Assembly: GCF_002215035.1 (NCBI RefSeq)
Contig: NZ_NKFP01000006.1
Coordinates: 3,749,080 to 3,813,079 of the forward strand
DNA: 64,000 nt
DNA from: Leptolyngbya ohadii IS1
GTDB taxonomy: Bacteria > Cyanobacteriota > Cyanobacteriia > Elainellales > Elainellaceae
Reading direction: 5' to 3'
Part shown: positions 54,272 to 62,889 of the stretch, one piece after another
How positions within the stretch are numbered: the stretch's first letter is position 1
Layout: each line of letters starts with the position of its first letter
Notes under the pieces: model-generated
The model's input: only the letters and a program-made list of their open reading frames with translations
Told to the model about the DNA's origin: nothing
The model's database searches: none
Translations under genes and position numbers: made by a program

Positions 54272-56041
54272 TCAAGACAACTCCGAAAGTTCCTTTCCCT
54301 GCTCGATCGCCGTATCTTCAATCTTCCACGATCGATCGACTCCCAGCCTCAAAACCGACTGATGGTAATTTGCCAGGGTTGCCCGATGCCCCACGCTGAG
54401 AAAAGTCGTTCCCGGTTCGTCGCCGGAATTTCCCTGCAAGGCTTTGAGATGTTGATACAGTTTTTCCTCGTTGTCCAGATCGAGGGCGCTGGTGGCTTCG
54501 TCCAGGATGGCGTATTTGGGTTTGTTGAGCAGGAGACGGGCAAAGCTGAGTCGCTGCTGTTCACCCAGAGACAAAACATCTGCCCAGTCCTGCTCGGTAT
54601 CAAAGCCGTCAAAGCGATCGTCTATTTCAGCCAGGTTGACCTGTTCCAGCACTTGTTTCAGCTGTTCGTCCGTCACCGATCGATCTGTGTTGGGATAGAG
54701 CAGCTGATCGCGTAAAGTTCCCAGCACCATATAGGGACGCTGCGGCAGAAACAGCATTTCCTCCGGTTCCGGTCGCACAATTGTCCCCTTGCCCGAATTC
54801 CACAGTCCGGCGATCGCCCTCAGCAGAGAACTTTTCCCACAGCCGCTTGCGCCCATCACCAGTAATCCTGTTCCAGCAGGCAGTTCGATCGAGAGATCGT
54901 CTACTAAAGTGCGCTGATAGTTGGGCGTTTGCAGAGTCAGGTGTTCAACGGCAAGGCGATCGTCCGTCACGGTCTGGATTTTGGGCTGTTCCACGCCGCT
55001 GTCGGTTTGCGCTTCGACTTCTTCCAGAAAGGCGGCAAAGGTATAAAGACGGTTGATTCCGGCTCCGAAGGTGGTCAATGCTTGGAAACGGGCAACCACG
55101 ACGTTAAGCGAGAAAAAGACGCGGACAAATGCGCCCTGCGCCTCCGAGACTTTCCCCACTTCCATCTCTCCCGCAAAAATGGCAGGCGCGACGACCAGGG
55201 CAGGCAAAATAAACGGGATGAATTCGTAGGCGTTAGTCAGAATATTGAGATTCAGTTCCCAGACCAGCAGCCGCTTCACGTTGTCAAACACCGCCTGAAA
55301 CCGATCGTAGACCTGATTTGATTCCCGCTCCTCTCCTCGATAAAAGGCGATCGACTCCGCGTTTTCCCGAATTCGCACCAAGCTAAAGCGAAAATTGGCT
55401 TCTTTTTTAAGCTGCTCGAAGTTCAGCCGCACCAGCGGTTTGCCAAACACAAAGGTCGTGACCACCGTTCCAACCACGGCATACAGCACCAAAAAGAACA
55501 CCAGCGGTCGGGAAATTCCCCAAAGCACACTGCTAAAGGCAATGACCGACAGCACAGATTCCACCAGCACCAACAGAAAGGTCAGCGACTCCTGGGTAAA
55601 GCTCCGCACATCCTCCGCGATCCGCTGATCCGGGTTATCAATATCCGTGCCAAAAACCTGAAGATTGTAGTAGGAACGATTGGCAAAGTAGCGCTCGACA
55701 AACCGATGGGTCAGCCACCGCCGCCACTGAAGACTGAGACGATCGCGCAAGTAGGTATAGCCTGCCAGCAGAGGGGCATAGATTACCAGCACGCCGATAA
55801 AAATAATTACGGTTTGCCAGAATCGCGGCTCGTCCTGGGCAGAAAGGGCAGAAATTAAAACCCCCCGCTTGTTATTCAGCAATACACTTAGTCCGGTGTA
55901 TGCCAGCAAAAATAGGACGACTCCCAGCAGCAACCCCCGCGCCTGCCATTTCTCATCGCCGCCCCAGTAGGATTTGGCGATCGTCCAGAACTGCTGAAAG
56001 ACGCTGAAGTTGAATCGATCCATCGGCTGGTTTCCTCGCAA
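54272..56041 (-). CDS. ABC transporter permease-ATPase of the SbmA/BacA/ALD type
   Basis: The 589-residue protein has the ABC_membrane_2 domain with five or six helices (for example LLLGVVLFLLAYTGLSVLLN and WRRWLTHRFVERYFANRSYY), the family EAA-like block and NPDQRIAEDVRSFTQE. The ATPase has Walker A GASGCGKSSLLRAI, signature LSLGEQQRLSFARLL and Walker B YAILDEATSALD. This group includes peroxisomal fatty-acid and bacterial peptide/B12 importers. In cyanobacteria the substrate is unknown. No binding protein or partner is visible; it works as a homodimer. Confidence 0.9.
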   Translation of the reverse strand: MRGNQPMDRFNFSVFQQFWTIAKSYWGGDEKWQARGLLLGVVLFLLAYTGLSVLLNNKRGVLISALSAQDEPRFWQTVIIFIGVLVIYAPLLAGYTYLRDRLSLQWRRWLTHRFVERYFANRSYYNLQVFGTDIDNPDQRIAEDVRSFTQESLTFLLVLVESVLSVIAFSSVLWGISRPLVFFLVLYAVVGTVVTTFVFGKPLVRLNFEQLKKEANFRFSLVRIRENAESIAFYRGEERESNQVYDRFQAVFDNVKRLLVWELNLNILTNAYEFIPFILPALVVAPAIFAGEMEVGKVSEAQGAFVRVFFSLNVVVARFQALTTFGAGINRLYTFAAFLEEVEAQTDSGVEQPKIQTVTDDRLAVEHLTLQTPNYQRTLVDDLSIELPAGTGLLVMGASGCGKSSLLRAIAGLWNSGKGTIVRPEPEEMLFLPQRPYMVLGTLRDQLLYPNTDRSVTDEQLKQVLEQVNLAEIDDRFDGFDTEQDWADVLSLGEQQRLSFARLLLNKPKYAILDEATSALDLDNEEKLYQHLKALQGNSGDEPGTTFLSVGHRATLANYHQSVLRLGVDRSWKIEDTAIEQGKELSELS

Positions 56042-56125
56042 GCGGGCTGGGAAATTAATCTCTTCAATTATTCCACCCGCAAGGTTGCCGTCAGACGACT
56101 GCCGGAAGGATTATTCTCAAACCCA

Positions 56126-57463
56126 TCATCCGATCGATCGCGTCCGCTCCACCAAAGCCGTTTTGATGCCTTCGCGCAGATCAGCAGAAATGGTTTCATC
56201 CTGCATTCGGGTTGTTAGCTTAAGATTCACTCGATGGGGATCAAAATCTTTCAAGGCTGCAACCACGTGAAGCTGTACACCTGTGTCTCGATCACCCAAA
56301 AGCGGAATCAGCGTATCGATCATCTGATCTGCTTTTTCTACATTGGATTCTGAGTTCACCGAAATCACTCCCTCTGAATTCTCAATCAGTTGACCCAGGC
56401 TATGAACGATCGTTTGTTTACCTTTGCTGGTCTGACTGAGGGAATGCTGGCGATCGAGCAGACTGAGTAGGATCTGGGTTGCGGCTTCCCTGGCTTCCAC
56501 CGCCTTGAGCCGTCCCAAAACCATGACGATTTCAAGCTGGCTTTCCTGCGGCAAACAATCGCTAAGAAGTGCATGCTGCAAACAATTCACCGCTTCCAGA
56601 GTGCCAGTCCAGCCGATCGCCCGAATAATTGCCTGTTGCAGAGGAATCGGTGTTGTGGGGGATTGCAGGGCTTGATTTAAGGGAGCGATTGTTTCGGGTC
56701 TGCCAATGCGTCCCAGGGTGAGAGCCGTCTGGCAGCAAACCTCTAGATCAACATCCCGGAGCAGGGGTTGCAGTGCCTCGATTAAATCCCTGCTGTTCAA
56801 AGCACGGCTGCCAAAGTCACTGTGATTAAAACTTTGTGCCTGAACGCCCAGCGCACTTACCGCCGATCGTCTGACGCTGCTTTCGGGATCGGTTAGGGCA
56901 GCAAAGAAAACTTCCGTGATGGTGGGACTAAAGGCTGCCGAATGGTTAAAACGGCTCAGGGCATCGATCGCCATAGCTCGAACGTCAGCCAGCGGATCAG
57001 CAGTCAACTGCACCAGGAACGGCACAACATCGGGATGGTGAATTTGCGCCAGTGCCCGGATTGCCAGCAGTCGGGGCTGGGGTTGGTGCAGCAGATTGGT
57101 TAGGGGAGGAATTGCGGCGACGCCAAAGTTTGCCAGTGCAGCGGCTGCCATTCCCGCAACATCCTGACTGTCGGAGTGGAGGAGATGAATTAAGCCATGC
57201 AGGGCAAGCGGATGGTCAAAGGTGCCTAAAATGCGAGCGATGTACCAGGTCAATTCCTCGTCGGGCTCGTCCTCCAGCAGATGCAGCAGGGGATCGATCG
57301 CCTCAACGCCACAGGCAGTAATTTGTTTCGCGGCTTCCCAGCGGGCATAAAAGTCACTATCCTCCAGAGTAGTTAGGGCACGGTGTAGGGCAGGACTCAT
57401 CGATCCACTGTAGTTTCCCGGCTCGGAGGTTGGTTCTGGCATTGCGTGAGAGAAGTAGGGCAT
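56126..57463 (-). CDS. HEAT-repeat protein
   Basis: I use the ATG at 57463 (MPYFSHAMPEPTSEP) because the longer reading (from 57544) has an unusual Cys-rich leader. The protein has about 445 residues with many HEAT/PBS-lyase-like repeats, for example DFYARWEAAKQITACGVEAI, PPLTNLLHQPQPRLLAIRAL and DPESSVRRSAVSALG. The repeat sequence resembles CpcE/CpcF, but it is not in a phycobilisome context, so a lyase role is not assumed. It is a likely protein-protein scaffold. It is preceded by a long intergenic region. Confidence 0.72.
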   Translation of the reverse strand: MPYFSHAMPEPTSEPGNYSGSMSPALHRALTTLEDSDFYARWEAAKQITACGVEAIDPLLHLLEDEPDEELTWYIARILGTFDHPLALHGLIHLLHSDSQDVAGMAAAALANFGVAAIPPLTNLLHQPQPRLLAIRALAQIHHPDVVPFLVQLTADPLADVRAMAIDALSRFNHSAAFSPTITEVFFAALTDPESSVRRSAVSALGVQAQSFNHSDFGSRALNSRDLIEALQPLLRDVDLEVCCQTALTLGRIGRPETIAPLNQALQSPTTPIPLQQAIIRAIGWTGTLEAVNCLQHALLSDCLPQESQLEIVMVLGRLKAVEAREAATQILLSLLDRQHSLSQTSKGKQTIVHSLGQLIENSEGVISVNSESNVEKADQMIDTLIPLLGDRDTGVQLHVVAALKDFDPHRVNLKLTTRMQDETISADLREGIKTALVERTRSIG

Positions 57464-58552
57464 TGGTGCAAAAGGTTGAGGTGCAGTGACAAAGCAAATG
57501 GCTTTAAGGAGCAGCCTTGGGAAGCAACATTTGAAAAGCCGCAATAGAGGGCTATGAGAGGGCTACGAGAGGGCAAGAAGAAAAGGGCAATAAGGAGGGA
57601 GCAACTGTAAGGAGCAACAGTTTTCAAATAGCGACTCGGACAGCGACTCGGACAGCGACATTGGTGAAGGGGCTTGTTGCAAGTTGCCGCCTATCCTGTA
57701 TTTCACCATCAAACTTCCAGTTGTGCGATCGCCTCACCGGACAGAACTAGGGGCAAATTGCAGAAAACGCATAATTAGCTTGCAATTATTCCATAACCTA
57801 TTAAGTTTTGTATCTCTGAATACGAAATAAACCTTGAAACTTTTTTAATTTGATTACATCAGCACCATACTTTCTATCTAAAAATCGCTGATTCCAAGCA
57901 GGTTTTTGCCTTGCAGAATGTAGATGCTTTACGCGCAGTTAAACCACGCTAGCTTTTCAGTTTTTTGTTCAGAGGTTCACTCAAATTGTCTTGAAACTCA
58001 CACAATCAATTTATCATGATTTCCTGGCTTATAGCTTTTCACTCAATCTGAATAAATTTCAAGAACTACTTACAGCGCAAAGCTTTCAGGCTCCTACAGC
58101 ACAGACAAAGGATGCCAAATTTCAAGAAGTCGTGACTGTAATTAATCAAAAGTTCAGTTAGATTGTAAAAACTGCAATTAGGTCAGCGAATCGCAAACGA
58201 ATTGCATCTCACAAACTCCATTATCTTTGGCTGCACAAAGCGCAATCCTTGCGATCGCCTTTCAAGTTTATCTTTACGCCAATATCCGCTTTTAGGGAAC
58301 CAATCAAGCTCAGCTAAGCCACTCCTGAAACGCTGCCCGATCGCCCCAGAGAAAAAAGTTACAAAGGATACAAAAATCTTACAGGTTTCCCCACGTACTT
58401 TTTAGAAACGCTGCCTCAATCGTCTAGAATCCAGACTTCATCAATGTTTAAGCTTCTTTTGTTTCCCGTACAAACTTCAAAAATGTTCACTACTCACTTT
58501 ATGCAAAAAACGCATCGAAAAAATGCAAACTGTTCATGATTGGCAACATTTG
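57464..58552. other. Long AT-rich intergenic region before the nitrate operon
   Basis: About 1.1 kb separates the HEAT-repeat gene from nirA. No supported gene exists here; a short reading frame at 58202-58405 has no protein-like features. The region from 57780 is strongly AT-rich and ends in the NtcA promoter. A perfect inverted repeat TGCAAAAAACGCA (LysR-type T-N11-A) is at 58502-58514. Confidence 0.5.
58502..58514 (+). promoter_or_regulatory. Candidate LysR (NtcB-type) box before nirA
   Basis: TGC-N7-GCA with T-N11-A spacing lies 39 bases upstream of the NtcA box. NtcB, a LysR protein, co-activates nirA in many cyanobacteria. The match is by motif form only. Confidence 0.4.
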
Positions 58553-58594
58553 GTAACAAAGTGTACCAAACGATAGATGCAATCCCCCTACGCT
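58553..58594 (+). promoter_or_regulatory. NtcA-activated promoter of the nirA operon
   Basis: The NtcA box is GTA-ACAAAGTG-TAC (58553-58566), a perfect GTAN8TAC. Exactly 22 bases later comes TACGCT (58589-58594), a TAN3T -10 box. This is the canonical class II NtcA promoter layout. It predicts repression by ammonium and activation in nitrate or under nitrogen shortage. Confidence 0.88.
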
Positions 58595-58653
58595 ATGTCC
58601 ATAGCAAACGTCACTCCGCCCTTTGAGACCTGCCACCCTGAGAGGATCAACCC

Positions 58654-60198
58654 GTGACCAGCGTGATTAGCCCTCAAGCAACTAGCTTGAATAAGTTTGA
58701 AAAAATTAAAGCCGAAAAGGACGGACTGGCAGTTAAGCAAGACCTGTCTCACTTCGCCCAGATTGGCTGGGAAGCCATTGACGAAGCCGATCGGGACTAT
58801 CGCCTGAAGTGGCTGGGCGTGTTCTTCCGTCCCGTGACCCCCGGTGAATTCATGATGCGGCTGCGGATGCCGTCGGGCGTCATGAACAGTCAGCAAATGA
58901 ACGTTCTCGCGGACATTGTGCAGCGGTACGGGAATAGCGGCAACGCCGACATTACTACCCGCCAGAATCTTCAGCTTCGCGGCATTCGGATTGAGGATAT
59001 TCCCGATATTTTCGATCGCATGGATGCCGTCGGTTTAACCAGCGTGCAGTCTGGTATGGACAACGTCCGCAATATCACCGCTTCCCCGGTTGCCGGACTC
59101 GATGCAGATGAATTAATCGACGTGCGCGATCTGGTACAGCAATTGCAGGATATGATTACCGGAAACGGTCAGGGGAATCCGGAATTTACGAATCTGCCGC
59201 GCAAGTTTAATATTGCAATTGAGGGCGGCAGAGATAATTCGGTACATGCTGAAATTAACGATATTGCCTTTGTTCCGGCATACGCCCCGTCCGGCGAACT
59301 CGGTTTTAATGTAGTGGTTGGAGGCTTCTTCTCGGCAAAACGCTGTGAGGCAGCAATTCCGCTCAATGTCTGGGTTTCCACTGCACAGGTGATCCCCCTC
59401 TGCCGAGCCATCCTGGAAGTTTACCGGGACAACGGACTGCGGGCAAATCGGCAAAAATCGCGCTTGATGTGGCTGATCGATGAATGGGGACTCGATCGCT
59501 TCCGCAGTGAAGTTGAGCAGCAGTTAGGACAATCCCTTGCTCCGGCGGCTCCCAAAGACGAAATCGACTGGGAAAAGCGCGACCACATCGGCGTTTATCC
59601 GCAAAAGCAGCCCGGCTTGAATTACGTGGGACTTCACGTTCCCGTTGGACGGCTATTTGCTGCGGATATGTACGACCTGGCACGGCTGGCAGAGGTTTAC
59701 GGCAACGGCGAAATTCGGCTGACGGTCGAGCAAAATGTGATTATTCCCCATGTGCCCGACTCCCGGCTGGATGCCCTGTTGCAGGAACCCCTGCTGCAAA
59801 AGTTTTCCGTCAATCCCGCTCTGCTGAGTCGATCGCTGGTGTCTTGCACAGGTGCTCAGTTCTGCAACTTTGCCCTGATCGAAACCAAAAATCGAGCAAC
59901 GGCACTGATCCGCGAACTGGAATCTGAACTGAACCTATCGCGATCGGTTCGCATTCACTGGACAGGTTGCCCCAATTCCTGCGGTCAGCCCCAGGTAGCG
60001 GACATTGGATTGATGGGCACAAAAACCCGTAAGGACGGCAAAACCGTTGAAGGGGTTGATTTATACCTGGGCGGCAAGGTTGGCAAGGATGCTCATCTGG
60101 GCACCTGTGTTCAGAAGGGGATTCCCTGCGATGACCTTAAGCCCGTTCTGCGCGATCTGCTAATTCAGCAGTTTGGCGCAACGCCAAAAACGGTTTAA
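58654..60198 (+). CDS. nirA: Ferredoxin-nitrite reductase
   Basis: The protein has 514 residues and starts at GTG behind GAGAGG. Two ferredoxin-like nitrite/sulfite reductase half-domains are present. The siroheme-4Fe4S cysteines appear as C-x5-C in SCTGAQFCNFAL and C-x3-C in HWTGCPNSCGQPQ. It reduces nitrite to ammonium with six electrons from reduced ferredoxin. It is the first gene of the nirA-nrtABC operon, directly after the NtcA promoter. All four cluster Cys are intact. Confidence 0.95.
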   Translation: MTSVISPQATSLNKFEKIKAEKDGLAVKQDLSHFAQIGWEAIDEADRDYRLKWLGVFFRPVTPGEFMMRLRMPSGVMNSQQMNVLADIVQRYGNSGNADITTRQNLQLRGIRIEDIPDIFDRMDAVGLTSVQSGMDNVRNITASPVAGLDADELIDVRDLVQQLQDMITGNGQGNPEFTNLPRKFNIAIEGGRDNSVHAEINDIAFVPAYAPSGELGFNVVVGGFFSAKRCEAAIPLNVWVSTAQVIPLCRAILEVYRDNGLRANRQKSRLMWLIDEWGLDRFRSEVEQQLGQSLAPAAPKDEIDWEKRDHIGVYPQKQPGLNYVGLHVPVGRLFAADMYDLARLAEVYGNGEIRLTVEQNVIIPHVPDSRLDALLQEPLLQKFSVNPALLSRSLVSCTGAQFCNFALIETKNRATALIRELESELNLSRSVRIHWTGCPNSCGQPQVADIGLMGTKTRKDGKTVEGVDLYLGGKVGKDAHLGTCVQKGIPCDDLKPVLRDLLIQQFGATPKTV

Positions 60199-60456
60199 CG
60201 ATCGGCAAGTCGGTTCACTTTTGTTTTGTTTTTGCTCAGTTTTTGATTTGCAAATTGGTTCACTGATTCATTAACTGGCTCATCGACTGGCGCATTAATT
60301 GAACTTCTCCTTTGCTTCGCTGTGTTGGTTGAAAAGTTACCGCTTTTTCGTTGCAGGTTAGCTGTCATTGCAGGATAGTCTGCTCCTGCGATCGATTCAG
60401 TTTGTTTTCTCAGTGTTTTCCAACTCCACTCAACTCTATTTCCAAGGATTGAATCC

Positions 60457-61779
60457 ATGTCCAAGATTTCGAGACGCAATTTTCTGGTAACGGCTGGCGC
60501 AACCACAGCAGCAACGCTTTTGATGCACGGCTGTAGTTCTTCTTCCAGGTCGAACGAAGCTGCAACTTCCTCTTCCACGACAGCTTCCCCAGTGTCGGCA
60601 GCGGACGCACCGGAAGTCACTACCGCAAAACTCGGCTTCATTGCCCTCACCGATGCGGCTCCGCTGATTATCGCGAAGGAAAAAGGCTTGTTTGCGAAGT
60701 ACGGAATGCCCGATGTGGAAGTGAGCAAGCAGGCATCCTGGGCAGTGACCCGCGACAACCTGGAACTGGGTTCTAAGAGCGGTGGTATCGATGGTGCACA
60801 TATCCTGACGCCGATGCCTTACCTGATGACTACAGGCAAGATCACCAAGGGCAACCAGCCCGTGCCGATGTACATCCTGTCGCGCCTCAACACCAATGGT
60901 CAGGGCATTACGCTGGCAAACGATTACAAAGGGCTAAACGTCGCGGCTAACAGTGCCCCTCTGAAAGATGCCTTTGCTAAGGCGAAATCGGGCGGCAAGG
61001 AAATCAAGTGTGCCGTTACCTTCCCCGGTGGCACCCACGATCTCTGGATGCGCTACTGGCTGGCTGCGGGTGGCATTGATCCCAACAAGGATGTCTCTGT
61101 CATCGTCGTACCGCCGCCTCAGATGGTTGCAAACCTCAAAGTGGGCAACATGGATGCCTTCTGCGTAGGTGAACCCTGGAACGCTCAAACCGTTAACCAG
61201 CAAATCGGTGTCTCTGCCATTACGACCGGCGAATTCTGGAAGGATCACCCTGAAAAAGCATTTGCAATGCGGGCAGACTGGGTAGATCAGCATCCGAAGG
61301 CGGCAAAAGCTCTGCTGATGGCAGTTCAGGAAGCACAAATCTGGTGCGAGAAGCCCGAAAATAAAGCCGAAATGGTAGACATCATCTCCGGTCGCGAATG
61401 GCTGAAGGTGCCCAAAGATGACATCCTCGGACGCCTCCAGGGGAACTTCGACTTCGGCAACGGTCGCAAGCTGGAGAACAGCGAACTGCTAATGAAGTTC
61501 TGGGAGAACGGCGCATCCTATCCCTACAAGAGCCACGACCTCTGGTTCGTCACCGAAGATGTGCGCTGGGGCTACCTACCTGCCAACACAGATCTCAAGG
61601 CACTGGTTGATAAAGTCAACCGCGAAGATCTCTGGCGCGAAGCAGCAAAGGCGATCGGTCAGGAAGCTGCCATTCCCAGCAGCACTTCTCGCGGCGTGGA
61701 AACCTTCTTTGATGGCGTCAAGTTCGATCCGGAAAACCCAGAGGCATACCTCAACGGATTGAAAATCAAGAAGGTCTAA
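60457..61779 (+). CDS. nrtA: Nitrate/nitrite-binding lipoprotein NrtA
   Basis: The 440-residue protein has a twin-arginine-like start SRRNFLVTAGATTAATLL and a lipobox LMHGC, so it may be exported folded and lipidated. The mature part has the CmpA/NrtA-type binding protein: TAKLGFIALTDAAPLIIAKE, GIDGAHILTPMPYLMTTG, FPGGTHDLWMRYWLAAGGID and DAFCVGEPWNAQ. It delivers nitrate and nitrite to NrtB. A 258-bp gap with short TTTTTG and GGTTCACTG-type repeats separates it from nirA. The Shine-Dalgarno is AAGGA. Confidence 0.95.
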   Translation: MSKISRRNFLVTAGATTAATLLMHGCSSSSRSNEAATSSSTTASPVSAADAPEVTTAKLGFIALTDAAPLIIAKEKGLFAKYGMPDVEVSKQASWAVTRDNLELGSKSGGIDGAHILTPMPYLMTTGKITKGNQPVPMYILSRLNTNGQGITLANDYKGLNVAANSAPLKDAFAKAKSGGKEIKCAVTFPGGTHDLWMRYWLAAGGIDPNKDVSVIVVPPPQMVANLKVGNMDAFCVGEPWNAQTVNQQIGVSAITTGEFWKDHPEKAFAMRADWVDQHPKAAKALLMAVQEAQIWCEKPENKAEMVDIISGREWLKVPKDDILGRLQGNFDFGNGRKLENSELLMKFWENGASYPYKSHDLWFVTEDVRWGYLPANTDLKALVDKVNREDLWREAAKAIGQEAAIPSSTSRGVETFFDGVKFDPENPEAYLNGLKIKKV

Positions 61780-61877
61780 TTTCGGAGATTTCACACGGAA
61801 ACGATTCAGTTAAACCAATCTGCAATTGTTTCCTAATCTTTTCCTCGCCCCATAAACTCTCACCCACCGAATTTCTG

Positions 61878-61905
61878 GTAAGGGTGGTTCGCGAACTGCC
61901 CCTAC
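61878..61905. repeat. Palindrome GTAAGGGTGGTTCGCGAACTGCCCCTAC between nrtA and nrtB (first 20 bases quoted elsewhere)
   Basis: A 28-base near-perfect inverted repeat has the centre GGTTCGCGAAC. It is the second copy of the family at 28852-28879. It lies about 100 bp after nrtA and could set differential transcript stability in the operon. Read directly; role inferred. Confidence 0.7.
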
Positions 61906-61999
61906 TGGATCTCCCACTCTCCTCCAGCAAATCGAAATTTCCTTAACCTCGATCGTTCACCGCTTCATTTCCCCTACTATCTCTTTTTCATCACTCCTC

Positions 62000-62836
62000 A
62001 TGGCAGTTATTACCAATCGCTCCCGAAATTCCCTTGCATCTCAGCTTCCCTCCCGGATCTCCCAGTTCTTCAAACGATCGTTTCCCACAATTATTGCGCT
62101 GGTTGTATTCCTGACTATCTGGCAAGTGCTTTGCTCTGGTCCAGATGCCACCCTGCCCAGCCCGACTAAAGTAATTCAGGAAACCTGGGACCCGCTAATC
62201 ATCGATCCCTTCTTTCAGGGTGACGGTACGGACAAGGGCTTATTCTGGCAGATTGTTGCCAGCTTGAAGCGGGTAGCGGTTGGATATACCCTGGCGGCGG
62301 TGGCTGGAATCGGCTTAGGCATTGTTATCGGAGTCAGTTTGTTCATGTATCGCGCCCTCGACCCCATCTTCCAGGTGCTGCGAACGATTCCCCCCCTGGC
62401 ATGGTTGCCGATCTCCCTAGCAGCGTTCCGCGACTCTCAGCCTGCGGCGATCTTCGTGATTTTCATTACGGCAATTTGGCCCGTCATCATCAATACGGCA
62501 GTCGGTGTCCGCAACATTCCTCAGGATTACAACAACGTTGCCAAAGTGCTTCAGCTGTCCCGCGTCGAGTATTTCTTTAACGTCCTGCTTCCTGCCGCCC
62601 TCCCCTACATCTTCACCGGACTGCGAATTGCGATCGGTCTATCCTGGCTGGCGATCATCGCTGCGGAAATGCTGACTGGCGGTGTGGGAATCGGCTTCTT
62701 TATCTGGGATGCCTACAACAGCGGCAGCTTAAGCGAGGTAATTCTGGCAGTTCTCTACGTGGGTCTGGTGGGTCTGCTCCTCGATCGTCTGATCAGCTTC
62801 ATCGGTCATTGCATCGTCCCCGACGAACAGGGCTAA
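62000..62836 (+). CDS. nrtB: Nitrate ABC transporter permease NrtB
   Basis: The 278-residue protein has six helices. The first is FPTIIALVVFLTIWQVLCSG, and the BPD_transp_1 loop is RIAIGLSWLAIIAAEMLTGG. An EAA-type motif is at NVAKVLQLSRVEYFFNVLLP. It forms the nitrate channel with NrtC/NrtD on the inside and receives substrate from NrtA. It follows nrtA after 220 bp and precedes nrtC by 53 bp. Confidence 0.95.
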   Translation: MAVITNRSRNSLASQLPSRISQFFKRSFPTIIALVVFLTIWQVLCSGPDATLPSPTKVIQETWDPLIIDPFFQGDGTDKGLFWQIVASLKRVAVGYTLAAVAGIGLGIVIGVSLFMYRALDPIFQVLRTIPPLAWLPISLAAFRDSQPAAIFVIFITAIWPVIINTAVGVRNIPQDYNNVAKVLQLSRVEYFFNVLLPAALPYIFTGLRIAIGLSWLAIIAAEMLTGGVGIGFFIWDAYNSGSLSEVILAVLYVGLVGLLLDRLISFIGHCIVPDEQG

Positions 62837-62844
62837 CGATTTAC

Positions 62845-62870
62845 TCATCCACCCATCCACTCATCCACCC
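62845..62870. repeat. CATCCACCC tandem repeat just before nrtC
   Basis: Three units (CATCCACCC, CATCCACT, CATCCACCC) lie between nrtB and nrtC. They match the larger array at 37359-37431, which also stands directly before a start codon. Confidence 0.65.
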
Positions 62871-62889
62871 CTCTCCCCTTCAAACTGCC

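Noticed and set aside
58202-58405. Small frame of 67 codons before nirA
   Set aside because: It lacks a Shine-Dalgarno and has Leu/Pro/Lys-rich random composition; the region is geneless AT-rich sequence.
60199-60456. Possible terminator between nirA and nrtA
   Set aside because: Only loose T-rich repeats are seen, without a stable GC stem followed by a U run.
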